Shown here in pieces: positions 1 through 10,779 of a DNA stretch of 64,000 nt (positions are counted from its first letter, which is position 1; each line of letters opens with the position of its first letter). Source of the DNA: Pleodorina starrii. Taxonomy: Eukaryota > Chlorophyta > Chlorophyceae > Chlamydomonadales > Volvocaceae. Location of the stretch: the NCBI GenBank assembly GCA_030267565.1, contig BRXU01000018.1, forward strand, positions 1,426,001 through 1,490,000. The letters are read 5' to 3'. The position numbers and the translations under genes are program-made. A model generated the notes under the pieces. It was not told where the DNA came from. It saw only the letters and a program-made list of their open reading frames with translations, and did no database searches.

Positions 1-335
1 TAGAGTCTTAACACTGCAAAGTGCGAGACACAGATAAGGTGTCTCGCACGGCCGCCGGACTATAACAAGCCCGCGCAATGCACTTTTCGTACCTCCAGGG
101 GAACCCGCACTGTATTGCTTCTTGCTCAGTCGGGGCCCCGTACAATGACAGCAAATAAATGTAATAACAACAAAGTGTCGACGACTCTGTCGTCGCACGG
201 AAACGGTGCACGGAAGTTGATCCGAAGGGGCCACACCCAACGGCTCCTAACTAACCGACAACGGCTCTTACTAATCAGGCAAAGGTTCTCCGTATCTGCC
301 ACACTCTATGGCAATCACACGAGATAGCGTGACAG
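1..335. other. Left edge, no gene seen
   Basis: This stretch lies before the start of the LHCBM duplication unit A. It only holds short open frames on both strands without splice support or recognisable motifs. I see nothing further in it. Confidence 0.4.
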
Positions 336-399
336 TGCGCCAAAGGAGAGCGTGCATTATGCTGGGGTAAGGTGAAGGCGCCGACATAACTGCACAACA

Positions 400-1330
400 C
401 CTTGGCTGGCGGCTGGCGGACGGGAGCCGCTTGTAACAGCAAGACTACGTACACGTTGCGGTATCGATGGCACCGCCATGCAGCTACGGGAGCGGTCGGT
501 GCCTCGGCGGGTGTCGCACCTGTGCTTCCTGAATCGATGAACTAACCGTACAACAACGAAGCCTTCCATCGCCTGGATGTCATGTACCGTTGGCATCGGT
601 ACATTTCCTGGACAAATGCCCGGTGAGTCCGCGTACCCAGTATCGCGAGCACGTGCCTGCCAGTGATGGGGCACGACATGGAGATGGTCGCGCGGGGAAG
701 GGGGAGGCCCCCCAGCAGCTAAGGAATAGGGTTTAGACCGTCCCTGAATATTCATTCCTCGGAGGAGAATCAAAACAACCCCGACCAAAACGTAAACATC
801 ACTGATGGGATCCCGCTGCCGGGCAACCCACATGCGCCGTGAGCAAGGCATGTGCCTGTGGGTGTGGACGTGGTGGACCAGGTGTTGACGCGCCTTGGGG
901 AGCGTTTGGTAGCGGTCGCCCAGCAGACTCTTTGTCCACGCCCGCAGCTATGACCCTGGTCGCATTGGAGGACTCTCCCGTCCCCTGCTCTCAAAGCGAA
1001 AATGCTCTGGATGTCGTCCCGTACGTCCAGAGCGTTTCACAAATACTGCCATACCCCTTTACTCACAGGGTCAAAGTCTCTCGAAACAATGTGATTGATT
1101 TGAAACCTGCTGACTACTTTTTTGCAGCATGACTAAAGTTTGGTTGCAATGCAACCACCGGAAACGGCTTTGGAGCTGTACCCGCTATGGTTGCAAATAC
1201 TCTCTGCGCTGTGCGCCATAAGCTCCGGCACTTGCGCCGCGCGCAGTTTGCATGCCCATGGCCTCAAACCATTGATTGATCCACGCGCAACTTCCCGACG
1301 CTGATCACTGGGCCAGTAAAGCAAGCCCTA
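400..1330 (+). repeat. Degenerate coding relic in unit A
   Basis: Protein-like segments survive in shifted frames. Around 550-635 there is a segment with YNNEAFHRLDV followed by RYIS and a possible splice donor (GTGAGT). Around 800-880 there is GIPLPGNP followed, one frame over, by SKACACGCGR. Around 1135-1320 there is a tail better preserved in unit B (PPETALELYPLWLQIL). Related segments occur in unit B, in the inverted unit around LHCBM F, and in a cleaner frame at 48120-48407. It is probably a transposon or gene remnant that was carried along with the LHCBM gene. I do not recognise the family. Confidence 0.5.
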
Positions 1331-1722
1331 AAGCGCTAGACTGTGAGTGCACAGTGAAACGTATCCAACGCTGTCTATATGTTGCACTCATGTCTCGCGC
1401 ACCAGGGGGTATTCCTACAGTGTACCGGTATGCCGAGTTGGAATGTCAGTCGCAGTAAGCCGCTGTGAAAGAAAACACTTGACCATTTGGCTATGTGTCA
1501 TACACAGCTTTTAAATGACTTATCAAGCTACAAAAGGTGTTCACACGTCGGAGCATCAGCGCTTCCGACTTGCTGTTGCGCCTTACGAGGCGACGGCAGG
1601 CGAAGGGAAAGCTGCCCATCTATAACCTTGCTCCTTATACTGATACGCAGAATCTGCCAGCGTGATGATACGCCTTTACGCGGAGCTTGCACGGCAACCT
1701 GTACGAAACGAGATTTCCTGAC

Positions 1723-1770
1723 GTAACAAAAGGCGCGCGTGCCGCTGTAACAGGCATCAGTTCTCCTTAC
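1723..1770 (+). promoter_or_regulatory. Core promoter of LHCBM copy A
   Basis: A TATA-like GTAACAAAAGG (1723-1733) lies about 80 bases before the ATG. About 25-30 bases downstream is CATCAGTTCTCCTTA (1755-1769), which is conserved in copies A, B and C and recognisable in D, F and G. This is the spacing expected between a TATA element and the transcription start, so the second motif is inferred to be the start region. Confidence 0.5.
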
Positions 1771-1809
1771 TCCATCGTATTGAGTCTGATCACCTCCTCT
1801 CGATTAGGA

Positions 1810-3268
1810 ATGGCGTTCGCTCTCGCTTCTTCTCGCAAGGCTCTGCAGGTCGCCTGCAAGGCGACCGGCAAGAAGGCCGCTGCCAAGGTCCGTTTAGATT
1901 TCCTTCTACCTTGTAGCTGTACGATCTGTTAGTCTGCTCATTTTACGGTCTTTCGGCCGATCTTGGACCTTGACAACTAACGCCGACCGTTGGTTCGACA
2001 TATCTCGCAGCCGGCTGCCCCCAAGAGCGCTGGCGTTGAGTGGTATGGCCCGAACCGCGCCAAGTGGCTTGGTAGGTGTTGCTGATGTAACTCTGCTTTC
2101 GGAGTTCGGCGCACCTTTCGAACGGCATCCCGACAACTGCATTCGAGCGAGTCACCCACATCCTGGCTAGCTACCCTGCACATTGCAGTTTAGCGCAAAG
2201 AATCCAGTATTAGCGCAAAGAATCCATTGTCTAGACGCTATGGATTTGAGTAGCTTTTTGCTCGCCGTTGCTTCGTCCATCGTCAGCCCGGCTCACCGGC
2301 AACATGTGCGGATGTGTCTCGCGGTTTATACCGTGCTTCCCTTTCGCTTTCTCTCGCCCTCCTAGGCCCGTACAGCGAGAACGCCACCCCTGCCTACCTG
2401 ACCGGCGAGTTCCCCGGCGACTACGGCTGGGACACCGCCGGTCTGTCCGCTGACCCGGAGACGTTCAAGCGCTACCGCGAGCTGGAGCTGATCCACGCCC
2501 GCTGGGCCATGCTTGGCGCTCTGGGCTGCATCACCCCCGAGCTGCTGTCCAAGAACGGCGTGCAGTTCGGTGAGGCCGTGTGGTTCAAGGCCGGCGCCCA
2601 GATCTTCCAGGAGGGCGGCCTGGACTACCTAGGCAACCCCTCGCTGGTGCACGCGCAGAACATCGTCGCCACCCTGGCGTGCCAGGTGAGAGACGGAACG
2701 CGGGTGTACCGTACTGGGAGATTGTGTTGAATAGAAGTTCAGAGCGAAGGTGGTTCGGGTTACGGTATGAACGCGTAACTTGCTATGGCGGATGGCCATA
2801 TTCAATTCAGGCTCTAGGGTGTCGGTACGGCGTTGACGCAGCTCCTTCCGAGCTCCGAGTCACACACAAGTACGACACTTCGCACTCCTCCACAACCATT
2901 TTCATAGCCCTGATCCGCCGTCATCGCCGACCCTTCCGCCCCTTTGTCTTCCCTCCCCGTAGGTTATCCTGATGGGCCTGGTGGAGGGCTACCGCGTGAA
3001 CGGCGGCCCTGCCGGCGAGGGCCTGGACCCGCTGTACCCCGGCGAGTCGTTCGACCCCCTGGGCCTGGCTGACGACCCGGACACGTTCGCGGAGCTCAAG
3101 GTCAAGGAGCTCAAGAACGGCCGCCTGGCCATGTTCTCCATGTTCGGCTTCTTCGTGCAGGCCATTGTGACGGGCAAGGGCCCCATTGAGAACCTGAACG
3201 ACCACCTGGCCAACCCGGGCGTCAACAACGCCTTCGCGTTCGCCACCAAGTTCACGCCCAGCGCGTAA
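1810..3268 (+). CDS. LHCBM: LHCBM copy A, chlorophyll a/b-binding protein of LHCII
   Basis: Major light-harvesting protein of photosystem II. It binds chlorophyll a/b and carotenoids in the thylakoid membrane and forms trimers. Four exons: 1810-1887, 2011-2071, 2366-2685, 2963-3268; all introns are GT-AG (123, 294 and 277 bases). The 254-residue product starts with a basic, Ser/Ala-rich chloroplast-targeting N terminus ([10 protein letters not shown]). It then has the LHCII trimerisation motif WYGPNR (residues 37-42), the first pigment-binding helix with [16 protein letters not shown] (about 85-101), a middle helix starting at VILMG, and the last helix with the ligand motif [10 protein letters not shown] (about 202-211). 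It ends KFTPSA. The start is the first ATG after the conserved promoter and leader. Intron 2 contains a 20-bp direct repeat at 2191-2226. The C-terminal loop reads LANPGVNN. Exact LHCBM isoform number was not resolved. Confidence 0.95.
2191..2226. repeat. Short tandem repeat in intron 2 of LHCBM A
   Basis: TAGCGCAAAGAATCCA occurs twice at a 20-base spacing. The same doubling is at 6109-6144 in copy B, while the related introns of copies F and G show only one version. This supports a recent common origin of A and B. Confidence 0.8.
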
Positions 3269-3570
3269 AGCGTGCACTGGTGCTGAGCATTGTTTGGGCG
3301 CCTATCCTCATTGTGGCTTGTTTCGGTTGCAGTGTGGATGGGTGTCTGCCATTTTTGTTGTACCATAGCTCGAGTTTGTCCCTGAGAGGGGTGTGAGCGT
3401 TACCTTTTCTATGACACCAATTTTGACGCGGGATGTACAGCTGCCGTGTACCGGCTACGTCATGGCAGGCTATGTCCGATGGCTGGCCGACAGTGCCGTA
3501 CATTTGACTCCAGAGAAGATAATCCAATCTTGCGTCGATTGACCGATTTGGCGCAATGCCCAATCGATTT

Positions 3571-3575
3571 TGTAA
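3571..3575 (+). promoter_or_regulatory. Polyadenylation signal TGTAA, LHCBM A
   Basis: TGTAA, the usual green-algal polyadenylation signal, lies about 300 bases after the stop codon. It recurs in the same context downstream of copies B, F and G. Confidence 0.55.
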
Positions 3576-4399
3576 GAACATGTGGCTTTTCCTACGATCG
3601 CTGTCCCACTTCGTGCATGTCACGGGAGCAACGAGCAAGCAAGAGGGGTGTTAACCCGCAGTCTCATTCTCAAATTGCAGCACGGTTCGCAGATCTATCC
3701 ATCCAACGGTCTGGGGCCCAATGCAATGATGGTCACAGCAACGGTAGGCGCTAATGCGCCCCATGACCGGGCCACACAACCAGTGAGGGTATGCCTGGAA
3801 GGCGTGTGTGCCTGTGGAGCTGCACAATCCCGCCCTGAATGCGTTTTGTTCCCACCCGGCACTCGACCCAAGGGAACACCAAGCACGACTGCCCCTCTCG
3901 TTGCCACATGCCCGACTACCGCACGTGATCTGACAGTGAGCAGGAGGTTGGCCCGCAAGTCACGTGGGACCCCGGGGCTGGGGGCATGCACGTGCGATAT
4001 GGGATGGACGGGTTTTGCAACTGATGATGCGTGATGCCCTGGGGCGCGGGCTGAGGGTTCCCGCAAGCTACCTTGGCAATAAATGGCTGACGGATTACAT
4101 ACGGGGATGACGACTTTGCTCCGAGCGCCTGGTGCTGGAACGCACGCCTGTAGGGAATGCACTGCTGCCGCAGCAGCTCACGGCTTGGCAGTTAGCACCA
4201 GTGTAATAGAGAGCGCGGTGTGCTGCGCACAATCGGCGATGTCGCTCATCCTATGGGTGATGTGCGCCAAAGGAGAGCGTGCATTATGCTGGGGTAAGGT
4301 GAAGGCGCCGACATAACTGCACAACACCTTGGCTGGCGGCTGGCGGACGGGAGCCGCTTGTAACAGCAAGACTACGTACATGTTGCGATATCGATGTCA

Positions 4400-5245
4400 C
4401 CGCCATGCAGCTGTCGGATCCTCGGCGGGTGTCACACATGTGTTTCTAGAATGAAGCTCCAGGGGCTAATATTGAGTTGTCGCTTGTGAAGGGCGGGGGC
4501 CTTTCGTGGCCTTGCACCTCGTGGAAACCCTGCGACACGTTTTTGACCACATCCGGTGGGAGGACTGCCCGTACAACAACGATGCTTTCCGGCGCCTCGC
4601 TGGAGGCGGAGGGTATCAAAACAACCCCGACCAAAACGTAAACATCACTGATGGGATCCCGCTGCCGGGCAACCCACATGTGCCGTGAGCAAGGCATGTG
4701 CTTGTGGGTGTGGACGTTTTCCCAGTTCGGCGGAGCCCTCCCTGGACGTCTAGGCAGCATCATTGTTCTGAAAGTTCAGTTTGACGCAAGCAGTTGTGGA
4801 CCAGGTGTTGACGCGCCTTGGGGAGCGTTTGGTAGCGGTCGCCCAGCAGACTCTTTGTCCACGCCCGCAGCTATGACCCTGGTCGCATTGGAGGACTCTC
4901 CCGTCCCCTGCTCTCAAAGCGAAAATGCTCTGGATGTCGTCCCGTACGTCCAGAGCGTTTGACATATACTGTCATACCCCTTTACTCACAGGGTCAAAGT
5001 CTCTCGAAACAATGTGATTGATTTGAAACCTGCTGACTACTTTTTTGCAGCATGACTAAAGTTTGGTTGCAACCACCGGAAACGGCTTTGGAGCTGTACC
5101 CGCTATGGTTGCAAATACTCTCTGCGCTGTGCGCCATAATCTCCGGCACTTGCGCCGCGCGCAGTTTGCATGCCCATGGCCTAAAAGCATTGATTGATGC
5201 ACGCGCAACTTTGCGACGCTGATCATTGAGCCAGTAAAGCAAGCC
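4400..5245 (+). repeat. Degenerate coding relic in unit B
   Basis: Here the relic reads HLVETLRH, YNNDAFRRLAG and GIPLPGNPHVP, then SKACACGCGR after a frameshift, and ends in an open tail of about 50 codons (5054-5222). The LVETLRH segment matches the frame at 48120-48407. Frames are broken, so it is not a working gene. Confidence 0.5.
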
Positions 5246-5640
5246 CTAAAGCGCTAGACTGTGAGTGCACAGTGAAACGTATCCAACGCTGACTATATGT
5301 TGCACTCATGTCTCGCGCACCAGGGGGTATTCCTACAGTGTACCGGTATGCCGAGTTGGAATGTCAGTCGCAGTAAGCCGCTGTGAAAGAAAACACTTGA
5401 CCATTTGGCTATGTGTCATACACAGCTTTTAAATGACTTATCAAGCTACAAAAGGTGTTCACACGTCGGAGCATCAGCGCTTCCGACTTGCTGTTGCGCC
5501 TCACGAGGCGACGGCAGGCGAAGGGAAAGCTGCCCATCTATAACCTTGCTCCTTATACTGATACGCAGAATCTGCCAGCGTGATGATACGCCTTTACGCG
5601 GAGCTTGCACGGCAACCTGTACGAAACGAGATTTCCTGAC

Positions 5641-5688
5641 GTAACAAAAGGCGCGCGTGCCGCTGTAACAGGCATCAGTTCTCCTTAC
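5641..5688 (+). promoter_or_regulatory. Core promoter of LHCBM copy B
   Basis: Same sequence as the copy A promoter: an ACAAAAGG element followed about 25-30 bases later by CATCAGTTCTCCTTA. The promoter appears intact although the gene behind it is broken. Confidence 0.5.
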
Positions 5689-5727
5689 TCCATCGTATTG
5701 AGTCTGATCACCTCCTCTCGATTAGGA

Positions 5728-7200
5728 ATGGCGTTCGCTCTCGCTTCTTCTCGCAAGGCTCTGCAGGTCGCCTGCAAGGCGACCGGCAAGAAGGCCGCTG
5801 CCAAGGTCCGTTTAGATTTCCTTCTACCTTGTAGCTGTACGATCTGTTAGTCTGCTCATTTTACGGTCTTTCGGCCGATCTTGGACCTTGACAACTAACG
5901 CCGACCGTTGGTTCGACATATCTCGCAGCCGGCTGCCCCCAAGAGCGCTGGCGTTGAGTGGTATGGCCCGAACCGCGCCAAGTGGCTTGGTAGGTGTTGC
6001 TGATGTAACTCTGCTTTCGGAGTTCGGCGCACCTTTCGAACGGCATCCCGACAACTGCATTCGAGCGAGTCACCCACATCCTGGCTAGCTACCCTGCACA
6101 TTGCAGTTTAGCGCAAAGAATCCAGTATTAGCGCAAAGAATCCATTGTCTAGACGCTATGGATTTGAGTAGCTTTTTGCTCGCCGTTGCTTCGTCCATCG
6201 TCAGCCCGGCTCACCGGCAACATGTGCGGATGTGTCTCGCGGTTTATACCGTGCTTCCCTTTCGCTTTCTCTCGCCCTCCTAGGCCCGTACAGCGAGAAC
6301 GCCACCCCTGCCTACCTGACCGGCGAGTTCCCCGGCGACTACGGCTGGGACACCGCCGGTCTGTCCGCTGACCCGGAGACGTTCAAGCGCTACCGCGAGC
6401 TGGAGCTGATCCACGCCCGCTGGGCCATGCTTGGCGCTCTGGGCTGCATCACCCCCGAGCTGCTGTCCAAGAACGGCGTGCAGTTCGGTGAGGCCGTGTG
6501 GTTCAAGGCCGGCGCCCAGATCTTCCAGGAGGGCGGCCTGGACTACCTGGGCAACCCCTCGCTGGTGCACGCGCAGAACATCGTCGCCATCCTGGCGTGC
6601 CAGGTGAGAGACGGAACGCGGGTGTACCGTACTGGGAGATTGTGTTGAATAGAAGTTCAGAGCGAAGGTGGTTCGGGTTACGGTATGAACGCGTAACTTG
6701 CTATGGCGGATGGCCATATTCAATTCAGGCTCTGGGGTGTCGGTACGGCGTTGACGCAGCTCCTTCCGAGCTCCGAGTCACACACAAGTACGACACTTCG
6801 CACTCCTCCACAACCATTTTCATAGCCCTGATCCGCCGTCCTCGCCGACCCTTCCGCCCCTTTGTCTTCCCTCCCGTAGGTTATCCTGATGGGGCTGGTG
6901 GAGGGCTACCGCGTGAACGGCGGCCCTGCCGGCGAGTCCTGAACGGCGGCCCTGCCGGACCCGCTGTACCCCGGCGAGTCGTTCGACCCCCTGGGCCTGG
7001 CTGACGACCCGGACACGTTCGCGGAGCTCAAGGTCAAGGAGCTCAAGAACGGCCGCCTGGCCATGTTCTCCATGTTCGGCTTCTTCGTGCAGGCCATTGT
7101 GACGGGCAAGGGCCCCATTGAGAACCTGAACGACCACCTGGCCAACCCGGGCGTCAACAACGCCTTCGCGTTCGCCACCAAGTTCACGCCCAGCGCGTAA
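5728..7200 (+). pseudogene. LHCBM: LHCBM copy B, interrupted in exon 4
   Basis: Same structure as copy A: exons 5728-5805, 5929-5989, 6284-6603, 6880-7200, with identical splice signals. In exon 4 the seven bases GGCCTGG of the other copies are replaced by 22 bases, 18 of which repeat the sequence just upstream (GAACGGCGGCCCTGCCGG). The net change is +15 bases, so the downstream frame is kept, but it creates an in-frame TGA at 6940-6942. The predicted product stops after about 173 residues and lacks the last pigment-binding helix. Exon 3 also has a unique Thr-to-Ile change (NIVAILACQ). Promoter, splice sites and 3' flank look undamaged, so inactivation is probably recent. An assembly or sequencing error is possible. 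Confidence 0.85.
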
Positions 7201-7504
7201 AGCGTGCACTTCTGGTGCTGAGCATTATTTGGGCGTCTATCCTCATTGTGGCTTTTTTGGGTTGCAGTGTGGATGGGTGTCTGCCATTTTTGTTGTACCA
7301 TAGCTCGAGTTTGTCCCTGAGAGGGGTGTGAGAGTTACCGTTTTTGGACACCAATTTTGACGCGGGATGTACAGCTGCCATGTACCGGCTACGTCATGGC
7401 AGGCTATGTCCGATGGCTGGCCGACAGTGCCGTACATTTGACTCCAGAGAAGATAATCCAATCTTACGTCGATTGACCGATTTGGCGCAATGCCCAATCG
7501 ATTT

Positions 7505-7509
7505 TGTAA
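7505..7509 (+). promoter_or_regulatory. Polyadenylation signal TGTAA, LHCBM B
   Basis: TGTAA about 305 bases after the stop codon, in the same context as in copy A. Confidence 0.5.
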
Positions 7510-7924
7510 GAACATGTGGCTTTTCCTACGATCGCTGTCCCACTTCGTTCATGTCACGGGAGCAACGAGCAAGCACGAGGGGTGTTAACCCGCAGTCGCA
7601 TTCTGGAATTGCAGCACGGTTCGCAGATCTATCCTTCCAACGGTTTGGGGCCCAATGCAATGATGGTCACAGCAACGGTACGCACTAATCCGCCCCATGA
7701 CCGGGCCGCACAACCAGTGAGGGTATGCCTGGAAGGCGTGCGTGCCTGTGGAGCTGCACCATCCCGCCCTGAATGCATTTTGTTCCCACCCGGCACTCCA
7801 CACGGCACTCGACCCAAGGGAACACCAACTACGACTGCCCCTCTCGTTGCAGTATACCCGACTACCGCACATGATCTGACAGCGAGCTCAAAGAAGGGGA
7901 AACCCGAATGCGGGGAAGCCCATG

Positions 7925-9094
7925 TCACTCGCCGCGCTCCTCGTCCTCCGCTCCCGTCTGGACCCACGCCATGTACCCGCCCTGCACCGGCACGAAGTCG
8001 TACTCCATCTTCCATGATGCCCTGGAGCCGGGCGTGTCCCTGAGCCCGGTGGCGTCGGGCAGGCATTCCAAGGCCGCGTCCATCTCCACGACGTACGTGC
8101 ACCGAGCCAGAAGCTGCAGCCGCAGCAGCTGGTTGATGGCGGACCATTTGTTCGCCAAGGTGTGCATGCCGTAGCTCTGCAGGGTCTCCTTCACGTGGAA
8201 GTCCTTCATGCTGCTCAGCGTCGCGTCCCTCAGCGAGAACCCCAGCACCTGCGCCAGGCTGCGCTCGTCCTCTGGCTCAATCGGCATGATCACCAGGGCT
8301 GCCATGCACAGGTAGGTGTTGAAGCATCCCGGCAGCCTCAGCCCGCTCGGGCCGCTGTGCAGCGTCTTGCACGTGTCCTCCCATTTGCTGGGCTGAATGC
8401 GGGCCCAGGCCACGGGGTCTTCGCCTGGCACCCCGTCCCTCACCGCTTGCTCGTACATGGCCACGACCTGCTGCACAACACGGTTCGCCTTCACGACCTG
8501 CAAGGATGAAAGCGGAAGTACTCGAGGTGTGTAGGCCGGTGTGTCGTATGCAGTGCTACCCGCTTGCCGAGCACTGTCAGGTGTCAGACGACCCACCGGT
8601 AGGCTGTTGGGCCGGTACGATCCGCTGGTCGTGCGCAGCAGTTCGCTCACGCCCTGAATGAAGGTCGCAGCCACTCCTGCCACATGGGCCTCCGGGCGCT
8701 GGCGGCCACGAGCGTTTGCGCCCGACGGCTGCATTAACAGCATGCGAATCTGGCTCTCAGACACTGCGAATAACCTCTGGACGCTCCCACGGCATGGGTG
8801 AAGCACCTGCCCCAAATATATGTAAGGCTCGAGCTCCGGTGCGTGCAGGCCTTCACAAACCTCCATGTCCTCGCCGAAGGCGTGCAGAAGAATGGGCTCG
8901 CGGCCCGGGGCAGCCGCCCCCCGGCCCGTTGCCGACGCCGCCCGGTTGTCGTCTGGTAGCTGCCCCTCTTCCACCATTGCGCCTCCTGTCACCAACGGAA
9001 ATGAGCGACAGCGGGCGTCCAAGCCGGGTGTTAGGCGCTTATGTCGAGCACGGCGCGCTTGGGCCCGCCGTCCAAATGCCCCATTATCTCCCAA
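7925..9094 (-). CDS. Unrecognised protein, possibly spliced
   Basis: An open frame of 389 codons on the - strand. The last 190 codons (7925-8497) look most protein-like: they have balanced composition, motifs such as KWEDTCKTLH and LANKWSAINQLLRLQLLARC, and an acidic end (EDEERGE). A good acceptor (TTTCATCCTTGCAG) lies at the start of this part, so the frame further upstream (8498-9094) may be partly intron. A segment around 8750-8960 (FGEDMEVCEGLHAPELEPY) also looks coding. No known domain recognised. LHCBM unit B homology ends about 38 bases beyond its stop codon. A possible first exon lies at 9492-9707, but the reading phases do not join cleanly. Confidence 0.5.
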   Translation of the reverse strand: MGDNGAFGRRAQARRARHKRLTPGLDARCRSFPLVTGGAMVEEGQLPDDNRAASATGRGAAAPGREPILLHAFGEDMEVCEGLHAPELEPYIYLGQVLHPCRGSVQRLFAVSESQIRMLLMQPSGANARGRQRPEAHVAGVAATFIQGVSELLRTTSGSYRPNSLPVGRLTPDSARQAGSTAYDTPAYTPRVLPLSSLQVVKANRVVQQVVAMYEQAVRDGVPGEDPVAWARIQPSKWEDTCKTLHSGPSGLRLPGCFNTYLCMAALVIMPIEPEDERSLAQVLGFSLRDATLSSMKDFHVKETLQSYGMHTLANKWSAINQLLRLQLLARCTYVVEMDAALECLPDATGLRDTPGSRASWKMEYDFVPVQGGYMAWVQTGAEDEERGE

Positions 9095-9317
9095 GGCCTT
9101 GCACCCATCACACGGAGCACGAAGTCACGGAGGCGGTGCGAGCCGCCCGCCCGGCGCGCCCTCTCCCCGCCGGATTCCCCTTCGTTCGAACTGGCTAACC
9201 CGCGGCTAATACCCAGCGCATGGCATTCATACCCGGCCAGCGCTGCTGCTGTTGCGGGGCTGCCTGCATGTGCTCCGCGCCGCGTGCAGCCGCCCCCAGG
9301 CCCGTTGCCGACTGTGC

Positions 9318-9319
<2 letters not shown>

Positions 9320-9365
<46 letters not shown>
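9320..9365. repeat. (GA)n microsatellite
   Basis: About 23 uninterrupted GA units on the + strand, ending in GAGGGAGG. The length is likely to vary between individuals. Confidence 0.95.
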
Positions 9366-9369
<4 letters not shown>

Positions 9370-9491
9370 TCACATGTGCCGCTTGTACTGTGTGCATGTT
9401 TGATGGAAGGGGGGACTACAAACCGAAGGTATGTCGCCGCTGACCATTTCAATCCGTACCATTACCCTAACGATCGTCGTCTATAACGTAC

Positions 9492-9707
9492 CGTAAGTTG
9501 TGCCGTGCGTTCGGGCCCCCGTTGCAAATCCCGTTTCAGGCTGTCGATGATGCCGTTGAGCTGGCTGACGCGATCCGTGTTTCTCTCCAATTCGACGGCC
9601 AGGTTACCTGACATATCACACTCGCACGCGTACCCGGCCGCGGGGTCGTAGGTAATCGTGAGGTACTCCACATCGCGGCTTGCTTGCGACGACTCGCCTG
9701 CAGACAT
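9492..9707 (-). CDS. Possible exon or small protein, unrecognised
   Basis: 72 codons from an ATG at 9707 to a good splice donor (ACG|GTACGT) at 9492. The sequence has a helical, charged second half (LAVELERNTDRVSQL, IIDSLKRDLQR) that could form a short coiled coil. It lies upstream of and in the same orientation as the gene at 7925-9094 and may be its first exon. The joining phase was not resolved. Weak evidence overall. Confidence 0.3.
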
Positions 9708-10743
9708 TTCGGCGCCTACCAGAACACGTGCACGAGGGCGCAGGCGGGTGGGCGGGGTCAGCGTAGGCGTTGGACTATTGCACGCTGAGCGAGGTACGGT
9801 CACGATGCTTGCCAGTGTCGATATGTACTTGCGATTCACTAGGGTCGTGCTGAAACCAATGCGTGCTTGCCTGTCGCACTTGCAGTTCCGTCCTTGTGTT
9901 ACTTTGTTCGCGTAGGCAGCACAGTGATGACTGAACAGGAGACACAATGTACTGCTTTTTAATGATACCTAGGCAGTTACAATCATCGATGACTGGTGCT
10001 GTGGTGCAAAAGAAGACACAACTTCGGCATAAGGGCACCGGCACTCCTTTTACTAGCTTTTGAGTGCCTTGCTCATTCCTTTCATGTCTTTTATGTCCCT
10101 GACCCCACTATTGAGGAAAATGGACCGACAACAAGGGTTCACGCTTTACAAAGCGCGGAAAAAGGATACCGCTGAGCGCTGACAGCTCACCCTGCTGTTC
10201 GTACAGCTTTTAAATTTCGTGTCCCCGGCTCCCCGCCCGAAGCCAAAGCAATACGGCTTCGTGTGAGCAGCTGTTTACAGGGTTACAGTTGTAACGACAT
10301 GGACGGAGAATCGTGTATGATGTTCCATCACGGGAGTCCCGGGACTATTTTCAAGGGGCGCGTCGGCGCGAACAGCAACGGTGCAAAGTGCAATCAAACT
10401 ACCTTCAACGCGAATGTGCTTATTCTTTTTGGATGTAGAGTCCAGGCGCTTTTTGTTGCCGGGTGCAGCAAGCGGTCATTGACCTCTGGTCATGGACTAA
10501 TGGACTCTGGTGTCGGAGCCCCGAAGGTACCTGCTAGACAGGTTATCATGCGGGCGATGCAGGCTGTACGTTAAAACCACTACTTGCATATTCGTGGGCT
10601 GCAGGAACTAGTGGGCTGAATGAACGTCGCCGACATGCTGGCCACCGTTATTATTTTGCCATGGTGCATGCAAAGCACAGTTTTATTGGTTGTTATCATA
10701 GCAGCAGACGGAACCGATTCAATCAACTATATGCTAATAAAGT
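9708..10743. other. Intergenic, no gene seen
   Basis: AT-richer stretch with short unsupported open frames. I see no motif, splice pattern or repeat that explains it. Confidence 0.35.
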
Positions 10744-10779
10744 GCTCGAGGACTTACAGAAACGCTCGTCCAAAAACGC
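10744..10779 (+). repeat. 36-bp inverted repeat, left copy
   Basis: GCTCGAGGACTTACAG and the following 20 bases are the exact reverse complement of 14011-14046. The pair encloses 3.2 kb including the large palindrome and may be the ends of one element. No target-site duplication was seen outside. Confidence 0.75.

Larger units (their letters stand above)
336..4262 (+). repeat. LHCBM duplication unit A (first tandem copy)
   Basis: The sequence starting at about 336 (TGCGCCAAAGGAGAGCG) recurs at about 4263, 3927 bases later. The spacing is 3918 around the LHCBM promoter and exons 1-3. The unit holds, in order, a degenerate coding relic, the LHCBM promoter, LHCBM copy A and about 1 kb of 3' flank. 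The two tandem units are nearly identical from about 1487 (matching 5405) to the end of exon 3, and show small indels elsewhere. An inverted copy of the same unit surrounds LHCBM copy F. Confidence 0.9.
4263..7887 (+). repeat. LHCBM duplication unit B (second tandem copy)
   Basis: Direct repeat of unit A. Homology with unit A (about 336-3941) ends abruptly near 7887, after GACAGCGAGC, only about 38 bases before the end of the oppositely oriented gene at 7925-9094. Differences from A include a 12-base insertion near 7798, a changed left part of the relic, and the exon 4 rearrangement. Confidence 0.9.

Noticed and set aside
3446..4034. Conserved open frames in the 3' flanks of LHCBM A, B, F and G
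   Set aside because: Similarity is explained by duplication of the flank; small indels shift the frame between copies and the TGTAA signal lies inside, so it is untranslated or intergenic.
9041..9403. Frame with an Arg-Glu repeat tail
   Set aside because: The repeat is only translation of the (GA)n microsatellite.
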